In this document: positions 35,140-43,770 of the stretch, in pieces
Layout of the letters: every line of letters begins with the position of its first letter
Numbering within the stretch: the first letter of the stretch is position 1
Origin: Ruegeria pomeroyi
GTDB taxonomy: Bacteria; Pseudomonadota; Alphaproteobacteria; Rhodobacterales; Rhodobacteraceae
Assembly: GCF_021405525.1 (NCBI RefSeq)
Contig: NZ_JAGQAG010000002.1
Coordinates: forward strand, 1 to 64,000
Length of the DNA: 64,000 nucleotides
Direction of reading: 5' to 3'
Translations under genes and position numbers: made by a program
Notes under the pieces: generated by a model
Databases searched by the model: none
What the model saw: only the letters and a program-made list of their open reading frames with translations
What the model was told of the DNA's origin: nothing

Positions 35140-35334
35140 ATGCCCTATGTGAAGATCGAAATGCTCGGTGGGCGAGACCAACAACAGAAGCGGGCGCTCG
35201 TCGCGTCAGTCACCGAGGCGGTCTGCACCAGCGTCGGATGCAACGCCGACGCGGTTTGGGTCGTGATCGACGAGAAGACCACCGAGAATTGGGGGGCTGG
35301 TGGGAAACTCATCGCAGACAAGGCCCCGTCATAG
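35140..35334 (+). CDS. 4-oxalocrotonate tautomerase family protein
   Basis: A 64-residue protein with Pro directly after the initiator Met (MPYVKIEMLGGRDQQQKRAL), the catalytic N-terminal proline of this family. EAVCTSVGCNADAVWVVIDE and ENWGAGGKL match the usual conserved helix and C-terminal pattern. GGGGAGG upstream sets the start. It isomerises unsaturated keto acids. It is 28 bases before the transporter binding-protein gene and likely co-transcribed. Confidence 0.9.
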   Translation: MPYVKIEMLGGRDQQQKRALVASVTEAVCTSVGCNADAVWVVIDEKTTENWGAGGKLIADKAPS

Positions 35335-35362
35335 GATCAACATAACTGGGAGGACTGAACTA

Positions 35363-36397
35363 ATGAAACGACTCGTACTTTCTCTTGCGGCCGCCTGCAT
35401 GGCGTTTGCATTTGGTGTCCCGGCCGCGCAGGCTGGACAGGGTGACACCCTTGCCATGGTCAAGGAACGTGGCCGCGTGCTCTGCCCCGGACACAACGGC
35501 TCTTACCTCGGCTTCGCCGAAGTGGATGACGCCGGCAACTGGAAGGGCCTTGACATCGAGCTCTGCAAGGCGCTCTCAACAGCAATCTTCGGTTCACCCG
35601 ACAAGGCCGAGATCGTGCCGCTGAGCTGGGCACAGCGCTTCCCCGCTTTGGCCGCGAACGATATCGACGCGATCATCAAGGTGACGGCATGGACGCTTGG
35701 CCGGGATACCGAAATCGGGCTTCAGTTCAGCCGCCCCTACCTGATCGGCACGACACAGCTTCTGGTGACCAAGGCGTTGGGGGCGGAAACCGCGGCTGAC
35801 CTCGATGGCGGGTCGATCTGCGTTGGCGCCGGTTCGGCGACCGAGCGCCAGGTGACGGATTACTTCAAGAAGCTTGGTGTCGAGGTCAACCTCATCACGT
35901 ACGAAAACACCAACGAAATGGTTGCCTCGTATTTCGCCGGTCGCTGCGACGCACTGTCAGGCTGGGGTCCGAACATCGCGATCCGACGGGCAAGCGCTCC
36001 CAATCCGGACGACCACGTTTTCCTTCCAGATGTTGTGGCGCTTGAAGCCGAAGCAATCGCGGTTCGGCAGGGCGACGATCAGTGGGTCGACATCATGAAC
36101 TGGCTCCTGTCGGCATTGATGACGGCCGAGCAGTTTGGCATCACGCAAGCCAATGTCGACGACGCCAAGGCCAATCCGGCCAGCCCGGAGGTCGAGCGCC
36201 TTCTCGGCGTAACGCCGGGTGTTGGTGACCGCCTGGGTCTGAGCAACGACTGGGCCTACAATGTGATCAAGACCGTAGGGAACTACGGTGAGATCTTCGA
36301 CCGTACGCTTGGCGCCGACTCACCCTACAAGATGCCGCGCGGCGCCAACGCACTCTGGACGGACGGCGGCGTGATGTTCCCGCTCGCCTTCGACTAA
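35363..36397 (+). CDS. aapJ: General L-amino acid ABC transporter binding protein (AapJ-like)
   Basis: A 344-residue periplasmic protein. A signal peptide ends PAAQAGQG. The mature protein has VKERGRVLCPGHNGSYLGFA, KGLDIELCKALSTAIFG and VTAWTLGRDTEIGLQFSRPY, all characteristic of AapJ/BztA. It binds amino acids or related compounds. ATG at 35363 has GGGAGGA upstream. A strong hairpin follows its stop codon. The matching permeases are encoded next. Confidence 0.92.
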   Translation: MKRLVLSLAAACMAFAFGVPAAQAGQGDTLAMVKERGRVLCPGHNGSYLGFAEVDDAGNWKGLDIELCKALSTAIFGSPDKAEIVPLSWAQRFPALAANDIDAIIKVTAWTLGRDTEIGLQFSRPYLIGTTQLLVTKALGAETAADLDGGSICVGAGSATERQVTDYFKKLGVEVNLITYENTNEMVASYFAGRCDALSGWGPNIAIRRASAPNPDDHVFLPDVVALEAEAIAVRQGDDQWVDIMNWLLSALMTAEQFGITQANVDDAKANPASPEVERLLGVTPGVGDRLGLSNDWAYNVIKTVGNYGEIFDRTLGADSPYKMPRGANALWTDGGVMFPLAFD

Positions 36398-36409
36398 GTC
36401 CGCTTCCCG

Positions 36410-36438
36410 GGGTGAAGCCTGCGAGGGCTTCACCCTTT
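36410..36438 (+). terminator. Hairpin between aapJ and aapQ
   Basis: GGGTGAAGCC (36410-36419) and GGCTTCACCC (36426-36435) form a perfect 10-bp stem with a 6-base loop, followed by TTTC. It is probably a partial terminator or RNA stabiliser that favours binding-protein expression. Confidence 0.78.
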
Positions 36439-36470
36439 CACTCCCCTAGACAAGGGTAGACGATCGCGCC

Positions 36471-37619
36471 ATGCTTGCCCCCACCCGCCCTCAGCCGCCT
36501 CTCAACATCCGTGCAATTGCGCTTCAGACGGCCATTCTCGGCATTGTTCTGTTCTGCGGTGCCTGGATGATCGAGAACATACTGAGCAACCTCGAACGGC
36601 TCGGCATGACAGCTGGCTTTGGGTTCCTTGAACGCGGCGTCGGTTGGGACATCGGCTTTACTATCATTCCTTTCTCGCCCAGCGATCCCTATTGGCGGAT
36701 CTTCATGATTGGTGTGATCAACACACTTTTGGTTGGCTTGATCTGCATCGTTCTGGCAAGTCTGTTTGGTACGTTTATCGGGATCGCCAGCATCTCGACG
36801 AACCCGCTCTTGCGGTTGCTTGCCCGTGGCTATGTGGATGTCTTCCGCAATGTGCCGCTCGTCCTGAACGCGATTTTCTGGTATTCGGTGCTGACGCATC
36901 TGCCGCCGCCAAAACAGGCTATTTCGGTACTCGACAGCGCGATCCTGTCAAACCGAGGCATCTTCCTGCCTTCGCTCAATCTTGCACCATGGGCTGTCAT
37001 CACCGCTGCTCTGGTCTGTATCGGCAGCCTCGTCGCCAGCAACATACTGCGCAACCGAGTCGAGGGGCAGGCCCGAACGATGACGACATGGTTGCCGCTG
37101 ATCATTCCTGTGGCGGCCATCATGGCGGTGCTTCTATTCGCGAGAACGGCACCCGAACTTGTTTCGTTGCCCACGCTCAAGGGGTTGCGATTTGTCGGCG
37201 GCATAGCGATCCCGCCGGAATTCGCGGGCCTTGTCATTGCCATAACGCTCTTCAGTTCCGCCTATATCGCCGAGATCGTGCGCGCGGGGTTTCTGGCGGT
37301 CAGCCGCGGCACCCTCGAGGCCGCTCGGGCGCTTGGCCTCCGTCCAATGCAGGTGATGCGCAAGGTGCATATCCCGTTAGCGCTGCGCACCGCTTTACCG
37401 TCGCTCGGCAACCAGTATGTCTATACGATGAAAGCGACCTCGGTCGGTATCGCCATCGGATTCACTGATCTGTTCATGGTGTCTTCCACCGCGATCAATC
37501 AGAGCGGCCAGGTCATCGAGATCATGCTGATCATGATGTGCTGCTATGCATTCATCAACTACACGCTGACCCGGCTGGTGAATCTGGCCAACGACCGTCT
37601 GAAGCTCAAGGGGTATTGA
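36471..37619 (+). CDS. aapQ: Amino acid ABC transporter permease (AapQ-like)
   Basis: A 382-residue membrane protein with about eight hydrophobic segments, as in AapQ. The permease coupling loop is EAARALGLRPMQVMRKVHIP, and early FRNVPLVLNAIFWYSVL matches the HisM/GlnP N-terminal pattern. It forms a heterodimer with AapM. It starts at ATG 36471 and is followed 12 bases later by aapM. Confidence 0.92.
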   Translation: MLAPTRPQPPLNIRAIALQTAILGIVLFCGAWMIENILSNLERLGMTAGFGFLERGVGWDIGFTIIPFSPSDPYWRIFMIGVINTLLVGLICIVLASLFGTFIGIASISTNPLLRLLARGYVDVFRNVPLVLNAIFWYSVLTHLPPPKQAISVLDSAILSNRGIFLPSLNLAPWAVITAALVCIGSLVASNILRNRVEGQARTMTTWLPLIIPVAAIMAVLLFARTAPELVSLPTLKGLRFVGGIAIPPEFAGLVIAITLFSSAYIAEIVRAGFLAVSRGTLEAARALGLRPMQVMRKVHIPLALRTALPSLGNQYVYTMKATSVGIAIGFTDLFMVSSTAINQSGQVIEIMLIMMCCYAFINYTLTRLVNLANDRLKLKGY

Positions 37620-37631
37620 GGGGGTGATCCG

Positions 37632-38720
37632 ATGACTGACATGTTGCGCCCGCCCATCGTCGACTCATCGCCTCTGAAACGGCTGTTTCAGGGAATGTTT
37701 GGAACGCCCCTCAACGCAGCGATTAGCCTGGTGATTCTGGGATTTCTCATTTGGCTCGTTCCGGGGTTCCTGCGATGGGCGATTATCGACGCGGTGTGGA
37801 CAAGCAACGATCCTGAACTTTGCCGGGCGCCGGATGCGGGCGCATGCTGGGCGGTAATCAAGGCGCGCGGCCGGCTGATCTTCTTTGGGGTCTATCCGAT
37901 CGAAGAGCAGTGGCGCGCGATCCTGGCTTCGATCGTGATGATCCTGACCGTGATCCTGTCTTGCGTGCCGTGGTTCTGGACCGCGCGGCGGATCATCACG
38001 ACATGGCTGGTCGGATTCACCACATATGTGCTGCTGATGCGCGGTGGCTTTGCCGGGTTGGATTATGTCGGAACCAGCAGTTGGGGCGGACTCGCGCTGA
38101 CGCTGTTCATCTTCGCGGCAGTGACGATCGCCGGGATGCCGCTTGCGATCCTCCTAGTTCTGGCGCGCCGATCAGAGCTGCCAGTCGTGCGATCGCTCGC
38201 CGCGTTCGCGATTGACCTGACCCGGTCATTCCCGCTCCTGACGATCCTTTTCGCCGCGGCTGTCATACTGCCGCTTGCGCTGCCGGAATGGTTGTCGGGT
38301 GATAAGCTGTTCCGTGTGATCGCTGCGTTCGCCTTCTTCTTCGGCTGCTACCAGTCCGAGATTTTGCGTGGCGGCTACCAGTCGATCGACAAGGGGCAGT
38401 CCGAGGCGGCGGCTGCGCTGGGGCTGAGCTACTGGCAACGTGAGTTTTTGGTCCTGTTGCCGCAGGTTTTCTCGCGCGCCCTGCCTCCGACGATCAACCA
38501 GTTTGTCATTACATTCAAGGAAACCTCTATCGTCTCGATCATCGGCTTCTTCGACATCATCGCCTCGACCAATGCGGCGATCGGGCGGGGCGACTGGGTG
38601 CCGTATTTCGTCGAAGCGTATATTTTTGCCGGTATGATCTTCTTTGTGTTTGTCTTTGCACTGTCCAAGTACGGCGGGTATCTGGAGCGCAGGCCCTCTG
38701 TCGTGGGACAACAGAGATGA
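37632..38720 (+). CDS. aapM: Amino acid ABC transporter permease (AapM-like)
   Basis: A 362-residue membrane protein partnered with AapQ. DLTRSFPLLTILFAAAVILP is the HisM-type N-terminal helix and SEAAAALGLSYWQREFLVLL the ATPase-coupling loop. GGGGGTGAT precedes the ATG. The ATPase gene aapP normally follows, but the next gene is an IclR regulator, so this operon relies on an ATPase from elsewhere or is non-functional. Confidence 0.92.
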   Translation: MTDMLRPPIVDSSPLKRLFQGMFGTPLNAAISLVILGFLIWLVPGFLRWAIIDAVWTSNDPELCRAPDAGACWAVIKARGRLIFFGVYPIEEQWRAILASIVMILTVILSCVPWFWTARRIITTWLVGFTTYVLLMRGGFAGLDYVGTSSWGGLALTLFIFAAVTIAGMPLAILLVLARRSELPVVRSLAAFAIDLTRSFPLLTILFAAAVILPLALPEWLSGDKLFRVIAAFAFFFGCYQSEILRGGYQSIDKGQSEAAAALGLSYWQREFLVLLPQVFSRALPPTINQFVITFKETSIVSIIGFFDIIASTNAAIGRGDWVPYFVEAYIFAGMIFFVFVFALSKYGGYLERRPSVVGQQR

Positions 38721-38750
38721 GGGTTATCAGAGACGATATCGGGAAATGAT

Positions 38751-39560
38751 ATGAGCAGCACAGTCATCAAGGCACTTCGCATCCTCGAACTTGTCTCCAC
38801 ATCGCGCGATCCACTGGGGGCCACCGAGGTTGCGAAACTGTGTGATCTGTCGAAGAGCAACGCCTACAGGATGTTGCGGGTTCTCGAAACCGAAGGTTTC
38901 CTGGTTCAGGACGACGACCATCGTACCTTCATGCCCTCGCTAAAGATCTGGGAACTCGGCAACATCGTGTTGGCGCAATATCACTTCGCCCCCGAAGCGC
39001 AGGGTATCCTGCGCTGGTTGGCCGACGAAACAGGTGAGGCCATTCATCTGGCCCTTTATGACAACAAGCAGGCTGTCACGCTGGCCCAGATCGAAAGCCG
39101 TCACGTAGTCCGCGCCTATACAGAAACCGGTGGCCGGGCCCCCGCATATACCGTGGCTACCGGCAAGGCGATGCTGGCGTTCCAGCCCGACAGTGAAGTC
39201 GAGTCGATCTGCAAGAGTTTGCAACAACTTACCGTGAACACAATCACCCAACCGCAGATATTGCGCCACCAGTTGGCTGAAGTGCGTCAAACCGGCGTCG
39301 CGGTAAACAACGAGGAGTGGCAGATAGGTGTTCGCGGTATCGCAGCGCCAATTCTCGGTCGCAACGACACGGCCATCCTGTCAGTCGGCATTTGCGGACC
39401 AGCAAACCGCGTGACGCGGGAGATGGACGCCGTTTTTTCATCGCTTCTCCGGCGTGCCGCCGACGAGCTGTCGGCAAAGTTCCGGCTTTCAGGCAAGAGG
39501 CTGACGATGCGCTCGGCGCGAGCACTCGGTGAGAGTGCCGAGGCTGCGGAAACCATGTAA
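38751..39560 (+). CDS. IclR-family transcriptional regulator
   Basis: A 269-residue regulator. The N-terminal winged helix spans about residues 5-60 (ATEVAKLCDLSKSNAYRMLR). The C-terminal GAF-like ligand domain includes GRAPAYTVATGKAMLAFQP and NNEEWQIGVRGIAAPI. It lies between the transporter and the oxidoreductase genes, all on the plus strand, and is the probable regulator of this catabolic cluster. Confidence 0.93.
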   Translation: MSSTVIKALRILELVSTSRDPLGATEVAKLCDLSKSNAYRMLRVLETEGFLVQDDDHRTFMPSLKIWELGNIVLAQYHFAPEAQGILRWLADETGEAIHLALYDNKQAVTLAQIESRHVVRAYTETGGRAPAYTVATGKAMLAFQPDSEVESICKSLQQLTVNTITQPQILRHQLAEVRQTGVAVNNEEWQIGVRGIAAPILGRNDTAILSVGICGPANRVTREMDAVFSSLLRRAADELSAKFRLSGKRLTMRSARALGESAEAAETM

Positions 39561-39600
39561 CGATGCTCAGGTTTTCCACAGGTAGTTGAAGGAGCGGCGC

Positions 39601-40845
39601 TTGCAGGCAGATTTCGACTTTGCGGTCATCGGCGCTGGCATCGTCGGCGCATCCGTCGCGTGGCGCCTGACGGCAGGGGGGCACAGGATACTGCTTCTGG
39701 ACGGCAGCCTGCCAGGCAGTGGCGCGAGCTATGGCAATGCCGGGATGATCGCAGCAGCCGAATTCCTGCCGATGGCAACCTTTGCAACCCTTCGCTCTCT
39801 GCCGCGGATCGCGATGCACGCCGACGGTGCGATGAAGATCGTGCCGCGCTATCTGCCACGTCTTCTGCCATGGGGCCTGCGCTTTCTGGCCGCGAGCCGA
39901 CCGTCCTGCTTTCAGGAAACGGTGCGCGCCATGGCACCGCTCTGCCTTGCGGCCAGCATGGACACCAAGGCGCTCCTGGCCGAGATCGGCGCGGCAGAGA
40001 TGCTGGTGCGCAACGATTTCCTGCGGCTCTTTCCTGACGAAGCGGCATTTGACGCTGTCTCAGGCGCGTGGGAACGACGCCGTTCCGAAGGGTTGGACTT
40101 CACCCGGCATGATCGGCAGGCGATAGAAAGCCTGGTTCCCGATCTGGCTTCCGGCCATGCCGTCGGAGTCAGCGTCCGGAACTATCACCACCTGAGCGAT
40201 CCGCAGGCGGTTGTCCGGCGGCTCGTGTCGGCAGCCGAGGCACGGGGTGCGCGTTTTCATCGGTCGCCAGTGACAGGGTTCCGGACCGAAGACCGAGCCG
40301 TCCAGGTGACAACAGCGGACGGGGCCGAATTCTCGGCTGGCAAGATCGTCATCGCCGCCGGCGCCTGGTCGAACCGCCTTGCCGCCATGGTGGGCGACCG
40401 CTTCCCGCTTGAGACCCAGCGCGGCTATCATCTGCAATTCTCCAATCCCGGCATCGCCCTTGACCGGACCCTCGCTTTCAGTGATCTCGGCATCGCTGTT
40501 CTACCAATGGCCGAGCACATCCGCGTCACCTCCTATGTCGAGTTCGCAGGTCTTCACCACCCACCGGTCGAGCGTCGCTTCGAGGTCATCGCGCGAAAAG
40601 CCCGCAAGGTCTTTCCCAAACTCGATCCTGCCAGCGCCACGCGCTGGATGGGGCACCGTCCGGCGCTTCCGGATGATCGTCCGGTCGTCGGGCAATCGCA
40701 TCGCAACCGAAGTGTCTACTACTGTTTCGGTCACGGCCATGTCGGCGTAACGCTTGCCGCCGGAACCTCGCGGCTACTTGCCGGCATGATCGAGGGCACG
40801 GTTCCGGACGGGCCTGAAAACCCGTTTCGCCCCGACCGGTTCTGA
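39601..40845 (+). CDS. FAD-dependent D-amino acid dehydrogenase-like oxidoreductase
   Basis: A 414-residue DadA-like enzyme. The FAD motif FAVIGAGIVGASVAWRLT lies at the N-terminus; GASYGNAGMIA follows as in DadA; and the C-terminal FAD contact is YYCFGHGHVGVTLAAGT. TTG at 39601 is preferred because AAGGAG lies six bases upstream; another TTG is five codons earlier. It likely oxidises an amino acid imported by the Aap-like system to an imine or keto acid. It precedes the ornithine-cyclodeaminase-like gene by 28 bases. Confidence 0.88.
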   Translation: MQADFDFAVIGAGIVGASVAWRLTAGGHRILLLDGSLPGSGASYGNAGMIAAAEFLPMATFATLRSLPRIAMHADGAMKIVPRYLPRLLPWGLRFLAASRPSCFQETVRAMAPLCLAASMDTKALLAEIGAAEMLVRNDFLRLFPDEAAFDAVSGAWERRRSEGLDFTRHDRQAIESLVPDLASGHAVGVSVRNYHHLSDPQAVVRRLVSAAEARGARFHRSPVTGFRTEDRAVQVTTADGAEFSAGKIVIAAGAWSNRLAAMVGDRFPLETQRGYHLQFSNPGIALDRTLAFSDLGIAVLPMAEHIRVTSYVEFAGLHHPPVERRFEVIARKARKVFPKLDPASATRWMGHRPALPDDRPVVGQSHRNRSVYYCFGHGHVGVTLAAGTSRLLAGMIEGTVPDGPENPFRPDRF

Positions 40846-40873
40846 CCCCATCGTCGCCCCGGAGGAAGGAGAC

Positions 40874-41818
40874 ATGACCATGCAGATCATCACCGCAGAG
40901 GATATCCGGCGGAACGTCACGCCTGCCGCCATGATCGAGGCTCTGCGCGAGGGATTCCTGCAGGAGATTGAAGCGCCGCTGCGCGGCAACCACAGGATCA
41001 CCAAGGCCAATGGCGAGGAAGACGTGCTGCTGACCATGCCAGCCTGGGGCAGGTCGGGCTATGGCTGCGTTAAGCTGGTCAACATTGTCCCCGGCAACGG
41101 TGGCCGTGGCCTTGCATCCGTCCAGTCGAGTGTCTTGCTCTTTTCGGTCGATACAGGTGAGCATCTGGCGATGATCGACGGCGCGGAACTGACGCGATTC
41201 CGCACCGCCTGTGCCTCGGCGCTGGCGGCCGGGTACCTTGCGCGCCCCGACGCCGCATCGCTTCTCGTCGTCGGCGCCGGCGATGTCGGCAGCCAGATCC
41301 CACGCGCGTACCGGGCTGTCCGCGACATCACGCATGTCCGGTTGTGGAACCGGAAGCGCGCATCTTCGGAGCGTCTGGCCGTCCATTTTCGTGACCAAGG
41401 CTTCGCCGTCGAAGTCGCGCACGATCTGGAGGAAGCGGCAAAGATCTCCGACGTCATCTCCTGCGCGACCCTGGCGACCGAGCCGCTGATCCGGGGCGAC
41501 TGGCTCCGGCCCGGCCAGCATCTGGACCTGATCGGCAGCTTCCTGCCCTCGATGCGTGAGGCCGACGATGCGGCGGTGGCGAAGAGCACCGTCTTTCTCG
41601 ACACCGAAGCGGCGCGCGCGGAATCAGGCGACATCCTGACGCCGCTGGAGAACGGGACACTGGCCCTTGAAGATATCGAAGGCGATCTCTTCGATCTTTG
41701 CTGCGGCCGTCATCCCGGACGCCGGGACCCTGCGCAGATCACATTCTTCAAGTCGGTCGGCACGGCGGTGGAAGACCTTGCGGCGGCGCAAGGCATATTC
41801 GCCGCCTGCAATCGGTAG
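40874..41818 (+). CDS. Ornithine cyclodeaminase / mu-crystallin family protein
   Basis: A 314-residue NAD(P)-dependent enzyme. YGCVKLVNIVPGNGGRGL holds the family Lys, RTACASALAAGYLARPDA the conserved arginine region, and LLVVGAGDVGSQIPRAY the Rossmann loop (normally GxGxQ). LDLIGSFLPSMREAD is the catalytic Asp region. Family members are ornithine cyclodeaminase, ketimine reductases and alanine or lysine dehydrogenases. With the adjacent FAD amine oxidase, a ketimine reductase role for an imine product is reasonable. It is convergent with the next FAD gene. Confidence 0.9.
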   Translation: MTMQIITAEDIRRNVTPAAMIEALREGFLQEIEAPLRGNHRITKANGEEDVLLTMPAWGRSGYGCVKLVNIVPGNGGRGLASVQSSVLLFSVDTGEHLAMIDGAELTRFRTACASALAAGYLARPDAASLLVVGAGDVGSQIPRAYRAVRDITHVRLWNRKRASSERLAVHFRDQGFAVEVAHDLEEAAKISDVISCATLATEPLIRGDWLRPGQHLDLIGSFLPSMREADDAAVAKSTVFLDTEAARAESGDILTPLENGTLALEDIEGDLFDLCCGRHPGRRDPAQITFFKSVGTAVEDLAAAQGIFAACNR

Positions 41819-41845
41819 AACCTATCGTGCCCGGTGCCGGTCCGG

Positions 41846-43120
41846 TCAACGCCAAAGCGGCAGGGCGTGCATCAGCGAGGCGCCGGTTTCGTAATAGGCC
41901 CGCCGGATGCCGGTGAACCGTTCGTCGTGGCCGGGGATGGGCGGTAGCGGCAGCGCCTCGGCCCGGTCTTCCAGAAGCGCCTCAGCCGCAGCCTTGCCGA
42001 AGACAGTGCCGGGTGAGATGCCGCGTCCCGAATAGCCGAAGACGGCATAGGCGGACGGGCCGAACGCCACGATCTTCGGAACATGGTCGCCGGTCATCGC
42101 GATGGTGCCGGTCCAGACATGCTCGAACGGCAGATCCGCGAGTTCGGGGAAGATCCGGCGCAGCTTGCGCCGCGCCCAGCCGCGATGCACGGGCCCGCCT
42201 ACGCCCTCCACATCACCAATCCCGCCGACGATCATCCGCCCGGCCCGGTCCATACGGAAGGACGACATGACGAGCGCGGTGTCCCAGCAGCCCTCGCCGC
42301 CGGGCAGGAGACGCGCGCGCACGGCCTCGGGAACAGGCACCGTGGCGAACTGGCTGTAGTTGACGGGCACGAAGCGCGACCGGAACGACCCGCCGATCCC
42401 CTCGTGATAGGCATTGGTCGCTATGAGCAGGCGCCGCGCCCGGATCGTGGCGCCGTGCACAGCGATATGCCACAGGTCACCTTCGCGGCGAATCGCCGGG
42501 ACCGGGCAGTTTTCGTGGATCAGGGCGCCCGCCGCTGCGGCCGCCCGCGCCAGACCCCGACAGTAGGACAGCGGCTGGATCGTGCCCGCACGCGGATCGA
42601 AAAGCGCGCCGTGGAACCGGCCGGAGCCGACGCGCCGCGCGGTCTCGTCCGCATCGAGAAGCGCGACCGGTGCGCCAAGACGCCGACCCTGAGCATGGCG
42701 GTCGCGCAGGTCGGCAAGGCCCGCCGGCGCATGGGCTAGATGCAGGGTGCCGTTGCGCACCGCCTCGCAGTCGATGCCCTCGCGGGCGATGATGTCAAAG
42801 ACCTTCCCGGGCCCCTCGGCGAGCATCGTCATCAGCTGCTCGCCGATCCTGGGCCCGAGGATCGCGACCACCGTGTCGGGCGGCAGCCAAAGGCCGGCAT
42901 TGACCAGTCCGACATTGCGCCCCGACCCGCCGTGGCCGATGTCGTGCGCCTCGATCAGGCTGACCGACGCACCGTGCCGCGCTGCTTCGAGCGCGGCGGC
43001 GCAGCCGGTGAAGCCGCCGCCGATGACGGCCAGATCGACCGTGCGGTCAGCAGCCGGAACCGAAGGGACCGTCTCGCGGCAGGTCGCGTTCCAGAGGTTG
43101 CCTGTTTGGTCAGCTGTCAT
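41846..43120 (-). CDS. FAD-dependent oxidoreductase (PuuB/amine oxidase-like)
   Basis: A 424-residue DAO-type enzyme. LAVIGGGFTGCAAALEAARH is the FAD motif near residue 30, preceded by ATCRETVPSVPAADRTVD. The mid-region has GGSGRNVGLVNAGLWLPPDT as in gamma-glutamylputrescine oxidase, and the C-terminus YAVFGYSGRGISPGTVFG. It probably oxidises a secondary amine. It is convergent with the cyclodeaminase-like gene, and IS-rich sequence lies upstream. No ribosome site is obvious before ATG at 43120. Confidence 0.88.
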   Translation of the reverse strand: MTADQTGNLWNATCRETVPSVPAADRTVDLAVIGGGFTGCAAALEAARHGASVSLIEAHDIGHGGSGRNVGLVNAGLWLPPDTVVAILGPRIGEQLMTMLAEGPGKVFDIIAREGIDCEAVRNGTLHLAHAPAGLADLRDRHAQGRRLGAPVALLDADETARRVGSGRFHGALFDPRAGTIQPLSYCRGLARAAAAAGALIHENCPVPAIRREGDLWHIAVHGATIRARRLLIATNAYHEGIGGSFRSRFVPVNYSQFATVPVPEAVRARLLPGGEGCWDTALVMSSFRMDRAGRMIVGGIGDVEGVGGPVHRGWARRKLRRIFPELADLPFEHVWTGTIAMTGDHVPKIVAFGPSAYAVFGYSGRGISPGTVFGKAAAEALLEDRAEALPLPPIPGHDERFTGIRRAYYETGASLMHALPLWR

Positions 43121-43770
43121 ATTGGCTCGAACTTATCGCGGGCAGCCCCATTTGTAGAGCACCATTGGACTTGATCTTTTTTCATCGCCCAGCAAACCCT
43201 CAGTAGTCCGGTTGGCGGTAGTCTTCGTATCTATGTTGCATAGAAGTCAGGCATCTTTTTGCTTTCCCGCTTTCCGTGTTTGTCGTAGTCCAGCATCTCG
43301 CTCTCTTCTTGACAATACCTCCCGGTACGAAGACGACAGTCCGAGTTCTCGGCCCGGCCCAGCATTTCTGCGACGGACACGACGAGATTTCGTACTTTGC
43401 GGGGGCGTCGGAGTGATCAAGTCGCTTACAGCGCCTCCATATGCCTCAAATAACACTGCCATAGATCATACAATGAGTCGTCCTTGTGCCCGCGCATTGG
43501 ATGGGCACCGATCTGTTCGGAACGCGGAAAGCGCGATCGGCGTATGGGAGACCTTATGCGTATGCAGGCCCATGTTTGGTCAACCGTGGCTTGGCGAAAC
43601 CGAGAAGTCCGACCGAAGGAACCAGATTGTGCATTTCGCGGCCGAGTTCTTGCTCGCAAGTCACCGGATGTCTTCAGCCGCAAAAATGCTGATCCAGCAT
43701 ACTCATGCAATCGCGGCTTAGTAGTAGACCGTATCATGCCCAAGGTGCATATGGGGCAGACCAACAGGGT
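43121..43770. other. Intergenic region without a supported gene
   Basis: About 650 bases between the FAD oxidoreductase gene and the IS5 element. Open frames exist (plus 43212-43721; minus 43426-43788 with SLYDLWQCYLRHMEAL at its end) but have odd composition, many Arg/Ser/Pro residues, no ribosome sites and no recognised domain. It probably contains the oxidoreductase promoter and degraded DNA. Confidence 0.5.
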
